Below, piece after piece: positions 60,027 to 64,000 of a DNA stretch of 64,000 bases. Positions within the stretch are counted from its first letter, which is position 1. The number at the start of each line of letters is the position of its first letter. The DNA comes from Liquidambar formosana. Taxonomy: Eukaryota > Streptophyta > Magnoliopsida > Saxifragales > Altingiaceae. The stretch covers positions 10,725,133 through 10,789,132 of the forward strand of contig CM077833.1 of the NCBI GenBank assembly GCA_039720395.1. Direction: 5' to 3'. A program made the translations under genes and the position numbers. Below the pieces are notes generated by a model. It ran no database searches. It was not told the origin of the DNA and was given only the letters and a program-made list of their open reading frames with translations.

Positions 60027-61076
60027 AGAGTAGAGAGGTTGAATATAGATCTAAAGAAAGCAACCCATTGTAAAGAGTGTTTTTTAGGGATTGCTGATTG
60101 AGTGTTTTTTATTGCAAGAAATATGAAACTGTTATTATTTTTTATATACATTTTTCAAAACACAAAATAGTAAACTGTTACTATTTTCTATATAATTTTT
60201 TTATAGAACGAATAGTAAATTGTTACTACTTGTTATATAAAATTTTCAAAGCACAAAATGGTAAAGTGTTGTTATTTTGTATTTTGAAAAATTTATGCCG
60301 ACAATTGTAACAATTTATTATTTTGTACTGCAAAAAATTATATAAAAAAAACAGTAACAATTTACTACTTTATAATATAAAAGAACACTACTATGGAGTA
60401 CGGAGTGAACTCAAACACCAAATAGCAGCCAACAGAAATGGAGTCATAATAGTAACAGCTTATTACTTTATGCTATAAAAAAATACTATTACGGAGTGAA
60501 CTCAAATACAAAACAGCAACCCTGGCCCTAAAAAAACAGATCTGGTGTTAAAAAAGTTATAAAAGAAAAAAAGAAAAAAAATCTAGAATTAATGGTCATC
60601 GTCGCTGGCATTGGAGAAGAAGCCGTCGGATAAGGTATCGACGTCGGAAAAAACCCATGAAAGCCATCAGAGAAGCTCCTGTTCTTCTTTAGTTTAGATC
60701 CATCCCAACGCCGAGATCGCACCTTGCAATTATAGACTGTGATCAAGTTGCAAATTGAAACCCCCAAAAAAAAGGAGATCGGCAGAGAAGGAGAAGGTAG
60801 ATTGGGGGGAAGGGGAAGGAGATGGGGGAGGAAAAGATGTTGCAGATGAAAACTCAAAAAAGGAAAAAAAATGGAGACAATGATGGGAAGGAAAGATGGA
60901 TCGTGGGAAGAGCATAAATCATGAGGGTTATTGTTGGAATTAAAAAAGAAAAAAAATACAGATTTCCTTATCATTAATAAAAAATAGTAAAAGATGAAGT
61001 TATGGAGGTAAAAATTCTTATGGTGGAGTTATTGTTAAAGAAAGACCTCTTATAAGGGTAATTGCTTATATTCCCT
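59628..61076 (+). mobile_element. TIR-like element, copy 2
   Basis: It begins GGGATTTTTGGCCATAG and ends with AGGGTAATTGCTTATATTCCC. Both termini are shared with 41878-43453 in the opposite orientation. The interior (about 60110-60500) has the AATAGTAAATTGTTACTATTTT tracts. It begins inside duplication copy A and continues past its end. Confidence 0.45.
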
Positions 61077-62362
61077 TTTTTAATTTGCTTGAAGTTTTTT
61101 GCCATTATTTCAAACATTTTTACATTAAAATTTTAAAATAGTTGGCATATTATGGTGAAACTGAAAACTACAATATATATCTATCTTTGGGGATAGATTT
61201 GAAAAGAAAAACATATTCTCTTGCGTGTCTAATGAAACAATAATGCTTTTGGTGCTCCTTTTGTGTTGCTAGGAACAAAAAGATTTTGGATTCCTTTTTC
61301 AAATCCTTACGAGATTTCAAACGGCACTTGACTACATATGTATAATGTTACGCTTTTCTTAAGGCTCCGTTTATATCATGGACTCCATGAGGGACAGCAA
61401 AAAAAAAAGCCATGAAGAAATCCATTCACTTGTTTGATTAGAAAAGAAAAAAAATGACGGCGGAAAGTTGAGAGGTAGAGTATTAATTTTTATAAAGGTA
61501 AATTACATTGACACCCCCCCTGGTTTTTGACAATTACGTATACACCCTCAAAATGACTGGTTTAAAAACATTAACCAAGTATATAAAATGCAGCTATGAG
61601 ATCTTTAGCTTACAAAGTTCCTCATTGACACATCTCACCCTTGCTTCAAAATCGCATGTGAAATTAAATCATGAATCACATGAAAAAAAGTTTGTTTGTT
61701 TGTTGTTTTTTTTCTTTCTTTCTTTCTTTTATTTTTTTTTTTTTTTCGGTTAATAAAAAGTATGCAGATAAGTGACTCTATATGCCGAAATTTAGGTCCC
61801 ACTAAAAGCCGTGGATGCTAAAAAGTAGGTCTAATCCCATCAAACAGTTGTATTAACCATCTTAACCAACCATTCAAGGGTGAGGCAACCCTTTGTATTC
61901 AATTCTCTCACCGTGCCTCTTTCTTCCACTTGCAGTTTCCCGGTACAGAGCCAAGCAACCCTTCACACTGTTCATACCCTGGAATTCCAAGAACACCCCT
62001 ATCCGAGTCCATGACACATTTAAACCTTTGTTATTCCATTGGAATCCAATTTTCAATTTTGATTTACACTCATTTATTTTATTCCATTAGAATCCAACTT
62101 CCTCGTGTAGTCGAATCCTATTCTATCATTGGATGTGCTTTCTATTTTTCTTTTTTCCAATAATGCCCTCAAACATCCTCGTAATAATGGCGTTGCATGC
62201 ATATACACATGCATCATGCAACCACTCTTCTACCTATTTTATCGATGTACGTAATTGTGAAAACAGAGTATAGGGTTGATTCCCTGCCAATAAAAAGAAA
62301 AAAGAAAAAAAGGGAAGCGTCCTTCAAGCTAGAGACCCTCAACTGGTAAATGTAAGAGAATA
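61077..62362. other. Intergenic
   Basis: No gene. A dispersed TAAATTACATTGACACCC repeat lies at about 61498-61550 and a TTTCTTTC/T-rich tract at 61705-61750. Confidence 0.45.
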
Positions 62363-63764
62363 AACATCTAGAAAACTAGGTTTTCCCCTCTTACCATCAT
62401 GACAAGTTAAAATTATGAGAATTAGTGGACATCTGTATAAAAAAGGGGAGAGACCTAGTTTTAATACTGTCTTTATATAAGATAAGATATTGAGTCAATT
62501 TAAAGTCTTAATTTGTATCTTAAATATTATGTAAAATCTTTTGAATTATCCAAATTATACATCCAAACAAACCCTTAAAAACCTTCTTACAAATTCCTTA
62601 TCTAAATGCACCACTATAAATAGAATCCTCTAAAGACTCAATTCATGAAACCAAAGCCGAATAAATTTTTATAAAATTGGTCCAGCTAATGTGATAAATG
62701 GATACGAAACCATCCACGACTCAATAAATGCGCGTGTCACGTTATGGCGTTTGGGACCAGAAATAGAACAGAAGACAGAGACGTGGGGGGTTAACACTTT
62801 CACCCATGCATGCGCTGTACCTCTAATGGGGGCCATGGCCGTGACAATTACGAGCCCTTGCGTTGTCAGAGGCTTCTTTATCTACCACAGCTTTTTGACC
62901 CACTCGTTTGACTCATCTTCACACGTGTCTTGGCATAAGTTCTGATCAATAGGAATCTTAAACAAGATAATTCAAGAAGAACCGCATTACCTATTGGCTA
63001 TTGCGAGATATTCTGAGTGAGGGATTGGGTACCTGTAATATACTTCCAAGAGAGTGATCCATTATGCCTCAATAACCATTAACATCTTAAGACGTTAGCT
63101 TTGTGATAAATCGAGTCTTAATAAATATAAATATCGGTTAAGTATTGGAAACTTTAGAAAGCATTGATCTTATTTGGAGTTACCTCATAAACCAAAGGGA
63201 TATAATATCCGGTGTATGTAAAACGGGAGGACTGCACATACCCAAAGGATTAATTGAGACCAAAGCCTTAGATACCTTTATTGATAAAACTAAAAACCAA
63301 TGACATCCCGAAATAATTATTAAATCTCAAACTGAATTTTTTTTTACAGAATTATGACTTTGTTAATGGGATTTTTTGCCGTAGTCCCACAGTATAAGAG
63401 TCTTTTTAGAATAGAACAAAACAAAATCTGGTTTTGTCATAACTCCATTTCACCCCAAACTGACAAAAATGCCCTTAAATTTAATTTTTATACTAATGAC
63501 AAACCATGCCACTCCCAATCAAGCTTTATTATTTATCCTGTAGATTTAGGGATTATGGTTTCAAAATTCAGCAGCAAGATTCTCGCTGGAAAAAATCACC
63601 GGTAAACAGCCATGCATTGAAGAAAAAAAACTCTCGTTTAAGGTTTCGTTTAATCATCTTCAGTTGGGAGTTCGCCTGAAAAAGACCATTGCTATAGATT
63701 TCCAAGTCCTTATCTCTGGTGAAACGTTCGCTTCAAAATCCGACATCTCGACGGGAAGAAACTT
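62363..63764 (+). repeat. 1.4-kb direct duplication, copy B
   Basis: Collinear with 58613-60026. It contains the TATAAATAG box near 62615, an ACACGTGTC G-box-like site at about 62921 and TTGAC motifs. It runs to the GGGAAGAAACTTTGA junction where the two copies diverge. Confidence 0.85.
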
Positions 63765-63790
63765 TGATCCATGTGTTTCGTTGCATGGTA
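63620..63790 (+). other. Possible 5' UTR exon of a gene beyond the window
   Basis: Leader-like sequence ends in GCATG|GTACGTAAG near 63786-63796, a fair splice donor. It is followed by T-rich intron-like sequence to the window end. A plus-strand gene could start outside the window; there is no coding sequence here to confirm it. Confidence 0.3.
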
Positions 63791-64000
63791 CGTAAGCACT
63801 CTTTTTTAGGCTCAAGTCCGTTCTAGGATCTAAGTATCCTAGGTTTTTATATTTTATTTTCTTTTATCTGTTTTATTTTGCTTATTATGCATGGATGGAT
63901 GAATAAATATATGATATGCATGCTGTCTTGTGATGATATATGTTGATTTTGTGTGTTGAAAAGACTTTAATTTACCCCAAATAAACCTGAGAGACCGAAA

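Overview
This window is plant nuclear DNA, most likely from a eudicot or other broad-leaved angiosperm. It is AT-rich and gene-poor, with long intergenic stretches full of transposable-element remains. The recognisable genes are plant-specific receptor kinases. The species cannot be named from the sequence. There are no rRNA or tRNA genes and no prokaryotic features.

Host genes. Two near-complete genes are visible, both on the minus strand. At 25.6-28.0 kb is a single-exon CRINKLY4-related receptor-like kinase (CCR4 type). At 48.3-53.6 kb is a two-exon leucine-rich-repeat receptor kinase of the CEPR2 type, receptors for C-terminally encoded peptides. Each reads as a full, well-conserved protein except for three isolated one-base insertions; there are no other stops or deletions. 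A 105-base terminal exon at 7.55 kb (+) encodes the C-terminus of an AMK2-type chloroplast adenylate kinase, and an exon-1 fragment of the WEE1 cell-cycle kinase lies at 16.7-16.9 kb (-). In Arabidopsis AMK2 and CCR4 are neighbours, so the first 28 kb looks like a conserved gene pair pushed apart by transposons.

Mobile elements, left to right: a 0.94-kb terminal-inverted-repeat (TIR) element (643-1584); L1-type LINE remains (2.5-3.0 and 9.6-9.8 kb); a small palindromic MITE (5.4 kb); a putative 7.2-kb Helitron (10.09-17.32 kb, minus orientation) carrying the WEE1 exon; a rearranged, non-coding Ty3/gypsy-type LTR element (about 17.3-23.75 kb); two solo LTRs of one family in opposite orientation, each with a perfect 5-bp target duplication (29.06-30.37 and 34.50-36.00 kb); between them a young, compact 3.04-kb LTR element (30.40-33.44 kb); a second putative Helitron (37.3-40.07 kb); a 3.9-kb TIR element (40.18-44.08 kb) with another element nested in it; a Stowaway-type MITE (45.4 kb); and a 1.4-kb direct duplication (58.6-60.0 and 62.4-63.8 kb) with promoter-like sequence.

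Most notable is the 3.04-kb LTR element. Its two 517-bp LTRs differ at only two positions I could find. It has a Met-tRNA primer site, a polypurine tract and one intact ORF of about 652 codons. That ORF encodes Gag, a zinc knuckle and an aspartic protease, then runs straight into a chromodomain; reverse transcriptase, RNase H and integrase are absent. Its LTR promoter carries a dense cluster of heat-shock-element-like motifs just upstream of a TATA box. It looks like a recently active, non-autonomous chromovirus derivative that may be heat responsive.
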